Source: an uncultured Lachnospiraceae bacterium (lineage in GTDB: Bacteria; Bacillota; Clostridia; Lachnospirales; Lachnospiraceae). From it: a DNA stretch of 22,205 nt. Shown here in pieces: positions 14,362-22,205 of the stretch. Positions within the stretch are counted from its first letter, which is position 1. The number at the start of each line of letters is the position of its first letter. The stretch spans positions 7,481 to 29,685 of the forward strand of contig CAJUPF010000040.1 of assembly GCA_910588565.1 (NCBI GenBank), given 5' to 3'. The translations under genes and the position numbers were made by a program. The notes beneath the pieces were generated by a model, which did no database searches, was not told the origin of the DNA, and worked only from the letters and a program-made list of their open reading frames with translations.

Positions 14362-17300
14362 TTATTCCATGATTTCCTCTGTCTCATACTCATCGAATTC
14401 TTCTTCAAAATCCAAAATCTCATCCAGATCCGAATCCAGATTCAAATCCCGATACCGTTTCATACCCGTACCAGCCGGAATCAGTTTACCAATAATTACG
14501 TTCTCCTTCAGCCCAATCAGCGGATCTACCTTTCCTTTAATTGCAGCCTCAGTCAGTACCTTCGTCGTCTCCTGGAAGGAAGCCGCGGACAGGAAGGAAT
14601 TCGTTGCCAGAGAAGCCTTGGTAATTCCAAGCAGTACCTGCTTGCCTTCTGCCGGTTCTAACTGCTCATCTTCCGGCAGCTCCCGGTTCTTCTCCCGGAT
14701 CTGCTCATTTACATCCTCAAAATCGAGAATGTCTACCAGCGTACCAGGCAAAAATTCCGAATCTCCATTATTTTCAATCCGAATCTTCTTTAACATCTGG
14801 CGTACAATCACTTCGATATGCTTATCATTGATCTCAACACCCTGCAGACGGTATACACGCTGAACTTCCTGCAGCATATAATCCTGTACCGCACGGACGC
14901 CTTTGATCTTTAAGATATCATGCGGATTTACCGAACCCTCTGTCAGCTCATCACCGGCTTCCAGCATAGCCCCGTCCATAATCTTAATCCGGGAGCCATA
15001 CGGAATCAGATAGGTCTTAGTCTCTCCGGTTTCGCGGTTCGTTACAATCACTTCACGCTTCTTCTTCGTATCGCGGATTTCAGCAAGACCTGCGAACTCT
15101 GTAATAATTGCAAGTCCCTTCGGCTTCCTTGCCTCAAAAATCTCTTCGACACGGGGAAGACCCTGGGTAATATCATCACCGGCAACGCCTCCGGTATGGA
15201 ACGTACGCATGGTCAGCTGTGTACCCGGCTCTCCAATGGACTGCGCTGCAATAATACCAACAGCCTCGCCCACCTGCACTGCCTGGCCGGTAGCCATATT
15301 CGCACCGTAACATTTTGCGCAGACGCCTGTATGGGCACGGCAGGTCAGAATTGTACGAATCTTCACTTTCTCAATTGAATTGCCGTTTTCATCAACGCCT
15401 TTGCTCATAATCTCAGCGGCGCGGCGCGGCGTAATCATATGATTCGCCTCTACAATAACATTTCCTTCTTTATCGCATATCGTATTACAGGAGAAACGCC
15501 CGGTAATACGCTCCTGCAGGCTCTCGATTTCCTCCTTGCCATCCATAAAATCCGTTACCCACATACCCGGAATCTCTTTTCCCGTATCAGCCATACAATC
15601 GGATTCCCGGACAATCAGCTCCTGGGATACATCTACCAGACGTCTGGTCAGATACCCGGAATCGGCGGTACGCAGCGCAGTGTCGGAAAGTCCCTTTCTT
15701 GCTCCATGCGCAGACATAAAGTATTCCAGTACGTCAAGTCCTTCACGGAAATTGGATTTAATCGGCAGCTCAATCGTACGTCCTGTTGTATCCGCCATCA
15801 ATCCACGCATTCCGGCAAGCTGTTTGATCTGCTTATCCGAGCCGCGGGCTCCGGAGTCAGCCATCATATAGATATTATTATATTTATCCAGACCTCCTAA
15901 CAGCGCTGCAGTCAGCTCGTCATCGGTCTCTTTCCAGGTCTCAATCACCTCTTTATACCGCTCTTCATCGGTAATCAGGCCTCGTTTGTACTGACGCGTG
16001 ATCTTATCTACCGTATTCTGAGCCTCTTTGATCATCTCCGGCTTCTGCGGCGGCACTGTCATATCGGAAATGGATACGGTCATAGCGGCTCTTGTGGAAT
16101 ATTTATAGCCGATAGACTTAATATCATCCAATACTTCTGCCGTTGTGGTTGCCCCATGCACATTAATAACTTTTTCCAAAATCTGTTTCAGCTGCTTCTT
16201 GCCAACATGGAAATCCACTTCCAGCTTCAATTCATTTTCCGGATTGCTGCGGTCTACAAATCCCAGATCCTGCGGAATAATCTCATTGAAAATAAAGCGT
16301 CCCAGCGTGGATTCGATAATACGATGCACTTCAGAACCGTCTGCCTGTTTTCCGGACATACGGACTTTAATACGGGAATGCAGCGTCAGAGCTTTATTCT
16401 CATATGCCAGAATCGCCTCGTTTACATTCTTAAAGCACTTCCCTTCTCCAAGGGCTCCCGGCCTCTCCTGGGTCAGATAATAGATACCAAGCACCATATC
16501 CTGGGAAGGAACCGCCACGGGCCCGCCGTCGGAAGGCTTCAGGAGGTTATTGGGCGAAAGCAGCATAAAACGGCATTCCGCCTGCGCTTCTACAGACAAC
16601 GGAAGATGAACCGCCATCTGATCCCCGTCGAAATCGGCATTATAAGCGGTACATACAAGAGGATGCAGCTTAATCGCCTTACCTTCTACCAGAATCGGCT
16701 CAAATGCCTGAATCCCCAGCCTGTGCAGTGTAGGCGCACGGTTTAACATAACCGGATGTTCTTTAATTACTTCTTCCAGAACATCCCACACTTCTGACTG
16801 CAGACGTTCTACCATCTTCTTAGCGCTCTTGATATTATGCGCAGTACCGTTGGAAACCAGCTCTTTCATTACAAACGGCTTAAATAATTCGATTGCCATT
16901 TCTTTTGGCAGCCCGCACTGATAAATCTTCAGCTCCGGCCCTACTACAATAACGGAACGGCCGGAATAATCGACACGTTTTCCAAGCAGGTTCTGGCGGA
17001 AACGGCCGGATTTTCCTTTTAACATATCGGACAATGATTTCAGGGCACGGTTTCCGGGTCCTGTTACAGGCCTGCCACGCCGTCCATTGTCGATCAGCGC
17101 ATCCACCGCTTCCTGCAGCATCCGCTTTTCATTGCGGACAATAATATCCGGCGCTCCAAGCTCTAACAATCTTCTCAGCCGGTTATTTCTATTGATAATC
17201 CTGCGGTATAAATCATTTAAATCAGATGTTGCAAAACGTCCGCCGTCCAGCTGTACCATAGGCCGCAGATCCGGCGGTATTACCGGAACCACGGACATAA

Positions 17301-18003
17301 TCATCCATTCCGGCCTGTTTCCGGATTCCCGGAATGCTTCCACTACTTCCAGCCGTTTGATAATTCTTGCACGCTTCTGTCCGGTTGCATCTTTTAATTC
17401 TGCTTTTAACTCCGCCGCATCCTTATCTAAATCAATCGCCTCTAACAATTCCAGGACAGACTCAGCACCCATTCCGACACGGAATGCATTTCCGTATTTC
17501 TCTCTGGCATCCTGGTATTCCGCCTCGGAAAGCACCTGCTTGTAAGTCAGCGCGGTCTCGCCGGAATCCAGCACAATATAGGATGCAAAATAGAGGACTT
17601 TCTCCAAAGTTCTCGGAGAGAGGTCAAGAATCAGTCCCATACGGCTCGGTATACCTTTAAAATACCAGATATGGGAAACGGGCGCCGCAAGTTCAATATG
17701 TCCCATACGTTCTCTTCTGACGCTTGCTTTTGTAATTTCAACTCCGCAGCGGTCGCAGACGACGCCTTTATAGCGGATCTTTTTATATTTTCCACAATGA
17801 CATTCCCAGTCCTTGCTGGGCCCGAAAATTTTCTCACAAAACAGTCCGTCTTTTTCCGGTTTCAGAGTTCTGTAATTAATGGTCTCCGGTTTCTTTACCT
17901 CCCCGCGGGACCATTCCCTGATTTTTTCAGGGGAAGCCAGGCCAATCTGGATTGCATCAAACGCAATTGGCTGGTATGTCTCTTTTTTTGTTGTCTCTGG
18001 CAT
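14362..18003 (-). CDS. rpoC: DNA-directed RNA polymerase subunit beta'
   Basis: Catalytic beta' subunit, 1213 aa, typical of Clostridia and shorter than the E. coli protein. It begins with the zinc site CHCGKYKKIRYKGVVCDRCG, has the Mg2+-binding NADFDGDQM with its Asp residues at about 457-461, and carries the second zinc site CRAHTGVCAKCYG. The C-terminus is acidic (DFEEEFDEYETEEIME). It follows rpoB after 42 bases with a GGGAG ribosome site and is co-transcribed with it. No frame breaks were seen. Confidence 0.99.
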   Translation of the reverse strand: MPETTKKETYQPIAFDAIQIGLASPEKIREWSRGEVKKPETINYRTLKPEKDGLFCEKIFGPSKDWECHCGKYKKIRYKGVVCDRCGVEITKASVRRERMGHIELAAPVSHIWYFKGIPSRMGLILDLSPRTLEKVLYFASYIVLDSGETALTYKQVLSEAEYQDAREKYGNAFRVGMGAESVLELLEAIDLDKDAAELKAELKDATGQKRARIIKRLEVVEAFRESGNRPEWMIMSVVPVIPPDLRPMVQLDGGRFATSDLNDLYRRIINRNNRLRRLLELGAPDIIVRNEKRMLQEAVDALIDNGRRGRPVTGPGNRALKSLSDMLKGKSGRFRQNLLGKRVDYSGRSVIVVGPELKIYQCGLPKEMAIELFKPFVMKELVSNGTAHNIKSAKKMVERLQSEVWDVLEEVIKEHPVMLNRAPTLHRLGIQAFEPILVEGKAIKLHPLVCTAYNADFDGDQMAVHLPLSVEAQAECRFMLLSPNNLLKPSDGGPVAVPSQDMVLGIYYLTQERPGALGEGKCFKNVNEAILAYENKALTLHSRIKVRMSGKQADGSEVHRIIESTLGRFIFNEIIPQDLGFVDRSNPENELKLEVDFHVGKKQLKQILEKVINVHGATTTAEVLDDIKSIGYKYSTRAAMTVSISDMTVPPQKPEMIKEAQNTVDKITRQYKRGLITDEERYKEVIETWKETDDELTAALLGGLDKYNNIYMMADSGARGSDKQIKQLAGMRGLMADTTGRTIELPIKSNFREGLDVLEYFMSAHGARKGLSDTALRTADSGYLTRRLVDVSQELIVRESDCMADTGKEIPGMWVTDFMDGKEEIESLQERITGRFSCNTICDKEGNVIVEANHMITPRRAAEIMSKGVDENGNSIEKVKIRTILTCRAHTGVCAKCYGANMATGQAVQVGEAVGIIAAQSIGEPGTQLTMRTFHTGGVAGDDITQGLPRVEEIFEARKPKGLAIITEFAGLAEIRDTKKKREVIVTNRETGETKTYLIPYGSRIKIMDGAMLEAGDELTEGSVNPHDILKIKGVRAVQDYMLQEVQRVYRLQGVEINDKHIEVIVRQMLKKIRIENNGDSEFLPGTLVDILDFEDVNEQIREKNRELPEDEQLEPAEGKQVLLGITKASLATNSFLSAASFQETTKVLTEAAIKGKVDPLIGLKENVIIGKLIPAGTGMKRYRDLNLDSDLDEILDFEEEFDEYETEEIME

Positions 18004-18045
18004 TTCTGACGCTCCCTTCTGTTTTCTGTCTTTCAGTTCGTTTCA

Positions 18046-21000
18046 CTAAATCCTCTCTTCTTCCGGAAGAGCCTCATCTGAATACTCCATATCGTCGAAA
18101 TCGTCATTTATATCAAAATCCTCAACGCTGTCCTCTTCCACATCCTCCGCGTCCTCTTCTTCCACATCTACCAGCTCTTCATTTTCCGTGTCAAACTCCT
18201 GCTTGGTAAATCCCATTTTGCCAAAGGACTCACTGTCTTCAAACGCAAAATCCTTATCGCCGGAAATAATCGCGTTCAAATCTGTATTGCCATATTCACT
18301 GGTTTCCATCAGCTCTACTTCATTGTGAGCGTCATCTAAAACTTTTACATCCAGACCCAGGGACTGCAATTCTTTTAACAGCACCTTAAAGGATTCCGGT
18401 ATGCCCGGTTCCGGAATATTATCACCTTTGATAATCGCTTCATAGGTCTTTACACGTCCTACGACATCATCTGATTTTACCGTCAGAATCTCCTGTAAGG
18501 TATACGACGCACCGTATGCCTCTAACGCCCATACCTCCATCTCGCCGAACCGCTGCCCGCCGAACTGGGCTTTACCGCCTAACGGCTGCTGGGTTACCAG
18601 GGAGTATGGACCCGTGGAACGTGCGTGGATCTTATCGTCTACCAAATGATGCAGTTTCAGGTAATGCATATGTCCGATCGTAACAGGGCTGTCGAAAAAT
18701 TCCCCCGTCCTTCCGTCCCGGAGCCTTACCTTACCGTCACGGGACAACGGCACGCCTTTCCATAATTTGCGGTGTTCTCTGTTATCCGATAAGTACTGCA
18801 GTACTTCCGGAAGCAGTTCCTGTTTATATTTTGCCTCGAATTCTTCCCATTCCAGATTTACATAATCATTGGCAAGATCCAGGGTATCCATAATATCATC
18901 TTCTTTTGCACCGTCAAATACCGGGGTCTCAATGTTAAAGCCAAGCGCCTTTGCCGCAAGGCTCAGATGGATCTCAAGCACCTGCCCGATATTCATACGG
19001 GACGGTACGCCCAGAGGATTTAAGACTATATCCAGCGGCCGCCCATTTGGCAAAAACGGCATGTCTTCCACCGGGAGCACACGGGAAACAACACCCTTGT
19101 TCCCATGGCGTCCCGCCATCTTATCTCCTACTGAGATCTTTCTCTTCTGGGCAATATAGATACGGACTGCCTGATTGACACCAGGAGACAGTTCATCGCC
19201 GTTGTCCCTGGTAAATACTTTGGCGTCTACAATAATACCATATTCTCCATGCGGCACCTTCAAAGAAGTATCCCTTACTTCCCTTGCCTTCTCAGCAAAA
19301 ATCGCCCGTAACAGCCGTTCTTCCGCAGTCAGCTCTGTCTCGCCTTTGGGCGTTACCTTGCCTACCAGGATATCTCCGGCACGCACTTCCGCACCAATGC
19401 GGATAATTCCTCTCTCATCCAGATCTTTTAACGCATCATCGCCGACGCCAGGCACATCGCGGGTAATCTCTTCCGGCCCCAGTTTGGTATCCCTTGCTTC
19501 TGCTTCGTATTCTTCAATATGGACAGAGGTATATACATCGTCCTGTACCAGTCTCTCACTTAACAATACCGCGTCCTCGTAGTTGTACCCTTCCCAGGTC
19601 ATAAACCCAATCAGCGGATTCTTGCCAAGCGCCAGCTCTCCATTGGCAGTAGAAGGTCCGTCTGCAATCACTTCGCCCGCTTCTACATGTACGCCCTTTA
19701 ACACAATCGGCTTCTGGTTGTAGCAGTTCGACTGGTTACTTCTGGAAAACTTGGTCAGATGGTATACTTTTCTTGTTCCATCGTCATTACGGACCACAAT
19801 ATTGCTGGAATTGGAACTCTCTATCGTTCCCGCTTTCTCCGCAACAACACATACGCCGGAGTCAACGGCTGCTTTTGTCTCCATACCAGTTCCAACTACA
19901 GGCGCTTCCGTTGTGAGAAGCGGCACTGCCTGACGCTGCATGTTAGAACCCATCAGCGCACGGTTCGCGTCATCATTCTGCAAAAACGGAATCAATGCAG
20001 TTGCAACAGAAAATACCATCTTCGGGGAAACATCCATATAATCGAACATGGTCTTCTCATATTCCTGTGTCTCATCCAGATAACGGCCGGATACAGAATT
20101 CCGGACAAAATGACCGTCCGCATCCAAAGCCTCATTCGCCTGCGCCACATGGTAATTATCCTCTTCATCCGCAGTCATATAGACAACTTCATCCGTAACC
20201 CGCGGATTCTTCGGATCTGTTTTATCAATCTTGCGGTATGGCGCCTCTACAAACCCATACTCGTTAATTCTTGCATAACATGCCAGAGAGTTAATCAATC
20301 CGATGTTCGGACCTTCCGGCGTCTCAATCGGACACATCCTTCCATAGTGGGAATAGTGAACGTCACGCACCTCAAATCCGGCACGATCACGGGATAATCC
20401 GCCCGGTCCCAATGCAGACAGACGCCTTTTATGCGTCAGCTCGCCCAGCGGATTGTTCTGATCCATAAACTGGGACAGCTGGGAAGAACCAAAGAATTCT
20501 TTCACAGCAGCAGTTACCGGTTTGATATTGATCAGGCTCTGTGGGGAAATCCCCTCCAAATCCTGGGTTGTCATACGCTCCCGCACAACCCTCTCCAGCC
20601 TGGATAAGCCGATGCGGTACTGATTCTGCAACAGCTCGCCCACCGCACGGATCCGGCGGTTGCCCAGGTGATCGATATCGTCATCATGGCCAATGGCATA
20701 TTCCAGGTGCATATTATAATTAATAGATGCAAAAATATCATCCTTCGTAATATGTTTCGGAATCAAATCCGGAACATTCTTACGAATTGCCTCTTTTATC
20801 TCTTCCAAATCACTGTGTTCTTCCAAAATCTGCGCCAGGACAGGATAATACACCCATTCTGTAATCCCCACCTCTTTCGGGTTGACGTCAACATAACTAC
20901 GCAGATCCACCATCATATTAGAAAGAACCTTGATATTTCTCGACTCGCCCTGAACCCATACGTAAGGAACCGCCGCATTCTGGATCCGATCTGCAAGTTC

Positions 21001-21948
21001 GCGGTTCACTTCCGTTCCGCGTTCTGCGATAATCTCGCCCGTTGCAGTATCCACAACATCCTCCGCAAGAGTATGTCCGTTAATGCGGTTTTTCAGCGCA
21101 AGCTTTTTATTAAATTTATACCGCCCTACTTTGGCCAGATCATAACGTCTGGGATCAAAAAACATAGCAGAAATCAGGCTCTCCGCACTCTCTACAGTCA
21201 GCGGCTCGCCTGGACGGATTTTCTTATATAATTCCAGCAACCCTTCTTCGTAATTGGTCGCAACGTCTTTGCCAAAACTTGCCAGAATCTTTGGCTCTTC
21301 ACCAAAGAGCTCCACAATCTCCTGGTTGCTTCCAATACCTAAGGCACGGATCAAAACGGTAATCGGTACTTTTCTTGTTCTGTCTACTCGTACATAAAAA
21401 ACGTCGTTTGAATCTGTTTCATACTCTAACCATGCGCCTCTGTTCGGTATTACGGTACATGAGTATAATTTTTTACCAACTTTGTCATGCGAAATCGCAT
21501 AGTAAATTCCAGGTGAACGCACTAACTGGCTGACAATTACACGTTCCGCGCCATTAATGACAAACGTGCCTGTCTCTGTCATAAGGGGAAGATCGCCCAT
21601 GAAGATCTCATGTTCATTGATTTCATCTGTTTCTCTGTTGTAAAGTCTTACTTTTACTTTTAAGGGCGCTGCATAGGTTGCATCTCTCTCTTTACACTCC
21701 GGAATAGAATATTTTACATCATTCCTGCATAACGTAAAATCGGTAAACTCCAAACTTAAATGTCCGCTGTAATCAGCGATAGGGGAAATGTCTGCAAATA
21801 CTTCTCTTAAGCCCTCGTCTAAAAACCACTGGTAGGAGTCTTTCTGGACTTCAATCAGATTCGGTATCTTCAGCACCTCTTTCTGCCGTGAGTAACTCAT
21901 ACGTATCCCTTTTCCAGCCTGCACCGGACGTATTCTGTTTTTCTCCAT
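18046..21948 (-). CDS. rpoB: DNA-directed RNA polymerase subunit beta
   Basis: Beta subunit, 1300 aa with the ATG at 21948; GAGGTGA lies 7 bases before it. Upstream in-frame codons (to a TTG at 21981) contain this ribosome site and are unlikely to be translated. The rifampicin region (GSSQLSQFMDQNNPLGELTHKRRLSALGPGGL, broadly residues 480-515) keeps Gln, Asp, His, Arg and Ser at the main resistance positions, so it reads as rifampicin-sensitive. The long acidic C-terminal tail (about residues 1255-1300) is also seen in related Clostridia as I recall. It is the first gene of the rpoB-rpoC operon. Confidence 0.99.
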   Translation of the reverse strand: MEKNRIRPVQAGKGIRMSYSRQKEVLKIPNLIEVQKDSYQWFLDEGLREVFADISPIADYSGHLSLEFTDFTLCRNDVKYSIPECKERDATYAAPLKVKVRLYNRETDEINEHEIFMGDLPLMTETGTFVINGAERVIVSQLVRSPGIYYAISHDKVGKKLYSCTVIPNRGAWLEYETDSNDVFYVRVDRTRKVPITVLIRALGIGSNQEIVELFGEEPKILASFGKDVATNYEEGLLELYKKIRPGEPLTVESAESLISAMFFDPRRYDLAKVGRYKFNKKLALKNRINGHTLAEDVVDTATGEIIAERGTEVNRELADRIQNAAVPYVWVQGESRNIKVLSNMMVDLRSYVDVNPKEVGITEWVYYPVLAQILEEHSDLEEIKEAIRKNVPDLIPKHITKDDIFASINYNMHLEYAIGHDDDIDHLGNRRIRAVGELLQNQYRIGLSRLERVVRERMTTQDLEGISPQSLINIKPVTAAVKEFFGSSQLSQFMDQNNPLGELTHKRRLSALGPGGLSRDRAGFEVRDVHYSHYGRMCPIETPEGPNIGLINSLACYARINEYGFVEAPYRKIDKTDPKNPRVTDEVVYMTADEEDNYHVAQANEALDADGHFVRNSVSGRYLDETQEYEKTMFDYMDVSPKMVFSVATALIPFLQNDDANRALMGSNMQRQAVPLLTTEAPVVGTGMETKAAVDSGVCVVAEKAGTIESSNSSNIVVRNDDGTRKVYHLTKFSRSNQSNCYNQKPIVLKGVHVEAGEVIADGPSTANGELALGKNPLIGFMTWEGYNYEDAVLLSERLVQDDVYTSVHIEEYEAEARDTKLGPEEITRDVPGVGDDALKDLDERGIIRIGAEVRAGDILVGKVTPKGETELTAEERLLRAIFAEKAREVRDTSLKVPHGEYGIIVDAKVFTRDNGDELSPGVNQAVRIYIAQKRKISVGDKMAGRHGNKGVVSRVLPVEDMPFLPNGRPLDIVLNPLGVPSRMNIGQVLEIHLSLAAKALGFNIETPVFDGAKEDDIMDTLDLANDYVNLEWEEFEAKYKQELLPEVLQYLSDNREHRKLWKGVPLSRDGKVRLRDGRTGEFFDSPVTIGHMHYLKLHHLVDDKIHARSTGPYSLVTQQPLGGKAQFGGQRFGEMEVWALEAYGASYTLQEILTVKSDDVVGRVKTYEAIIKGDNIPEPGIPESFKVLLKELQSLGLDVKVLDDAHNEVELMETSEYGNTDLNAIISGDKDFAFEDSESFGKMGFTKQEFDTENEELVDVEEEDAEDVEEDSVEDFDINDDFDDMEYSDEALPEEERI

Positions 21949-22092
21949 TGACGTTTCACCTCTCATTTTCATTATATACAAGCAGTTGCTCTAAAAGTGA
22001 TAAGCCAGACGCCGTTACCGGGCACGCAGGCGTGAACAGCAACGATTTCTGAGCTGCAGGGCATAGTAAGTCTATGCCACCACAATAGTGCA
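21949..22092 (-). promoter_or_regulatory. Structured rpoB leader, about 144 bases
   Basis: Between the promoter and rpoB lies an untranslated leader. GGCATAG pairs perfectly with CTATGCC (22078-22072 and 22066-22060, 5-base loop). Downstream ACGCC can pair with GGCGT, inside a possible longer pairing of GTTGCT with AGCAAC. No U-tract follows any stem, so it is not an evident attenuator. Its function is unknown. Confidence 0.45.
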
Positions 22093-22098
22093 TTTTAT

Positions 22099-22128
22099 AT
22101 TGTATTACAAGTCCATGGAGGATGTCAA
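22099..22128 (-). promoter_or_regulatory. Sigma-A promoter of rpoB-rpoC
   Basis: Consensus TTGACA (22128-22123), an 18-bp spacer and TACAAT (22104-22099) directly upstream of the rpoB leader. rpoBC therefore has its own start rather than relying only on read-through from ribosomal protein genes. The last 77 bases of the window beyond it hold no gene that I can support. Confidence 0.8.
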
Positions 22129-22205
22129 GAGGGGAATTTCAGATTTTTTCTGTTACAGTTCACGGCCAATGTCATTTACTTTAGGGAAATTCCGTTTTTT
22201 AAGCA

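Noticed and set aside
20400..20520. Possible rifampicin-resistance changes in rpoB
   Set aside because: The main resistance positions carry the wild-type residues.
22133..22193. Inverted repeat GGAATTTC / GAAATTCC near the right edge
   Set aside because: It is an 8-bp AT-rich stem with a 45-base loop and no U-tract in a useful position; chance is likely.

Overview
The window looks like chromosomal DNA of an anaerobic Firmicute, most likely a Lachnospiraceae/Clostridia gut-type bacterium. I infer this from the style of RpoB and RpoC, the strong AGGAGG ribosome binding sites, AT-rich gene gaps and the gene mix (TRAP transporter, FadH/BaiCD-type flavoenzyme, NifX-like protein with bacteriohemerythrin). 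No rRNA, tRNA, CRISPR array, phage or insertion sequence is visible. Almost every gene is on the minus strand; the exception is the flavin oxidoreductase at 7528-9183.

Layout from low to high coordinates: a tripartite TRAP transporter operon read dctQ-dctM-dctP (3014 down to 205); a 346-base gap holding a strongly folded ~160-bp element and the aroD terminator; an aroE(ydiB-like)-MFS(ydiN-like)-aroD operon (6357 down to 3361); a decayed LysR regulator (7324-6448); the divergent flavin oxidoreductase; a chorismate mutase-shikimate kinase fusion; an NhaC antiporter; a MATE exporter; a NifX-like protein overlapping a bacteriohemerythrin; and rpoC-rpoB with the rpoB promoter and leader at the right edge.

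The central theme is shikimate/quinate chemistry. A YdiB-type quinate/shikimate dehydrogenase, a YdiN-type MFS carrier and a type I dehydroquinate dehydratase (AroD) sit together, as the homologous genes ydiN-ydiB-aroD do in E. coli. Beside them are a TRAP carboxylate importer, a (formerly) LysR regulator and an enoate-reductase-like flavoenzyme. Together they suggest uptake and conversion of quinate or shikimate to dehydroshikimate-type intermediates, possibly with reduction of the ring double bond as an electron sink; that last step is inference.

Several parts of this locus look damaged or switchable. The LysR DNA-binding domain is broken. The MFS gene is one base out of frame in an A8 tract directly after its ATG. 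The flavoenzyme lacks the usual second (NAD(P)H-binding) Rossmann domain. Unexplained regulatory structure includes the folded element upstream of dctQ, hairpins in both operon gaps, a terminator-like leader hairpin before the flavoenzyme, and a 17-bp dyad TTGTW-N7-AACAA found four times, always in gaps or at promoters.
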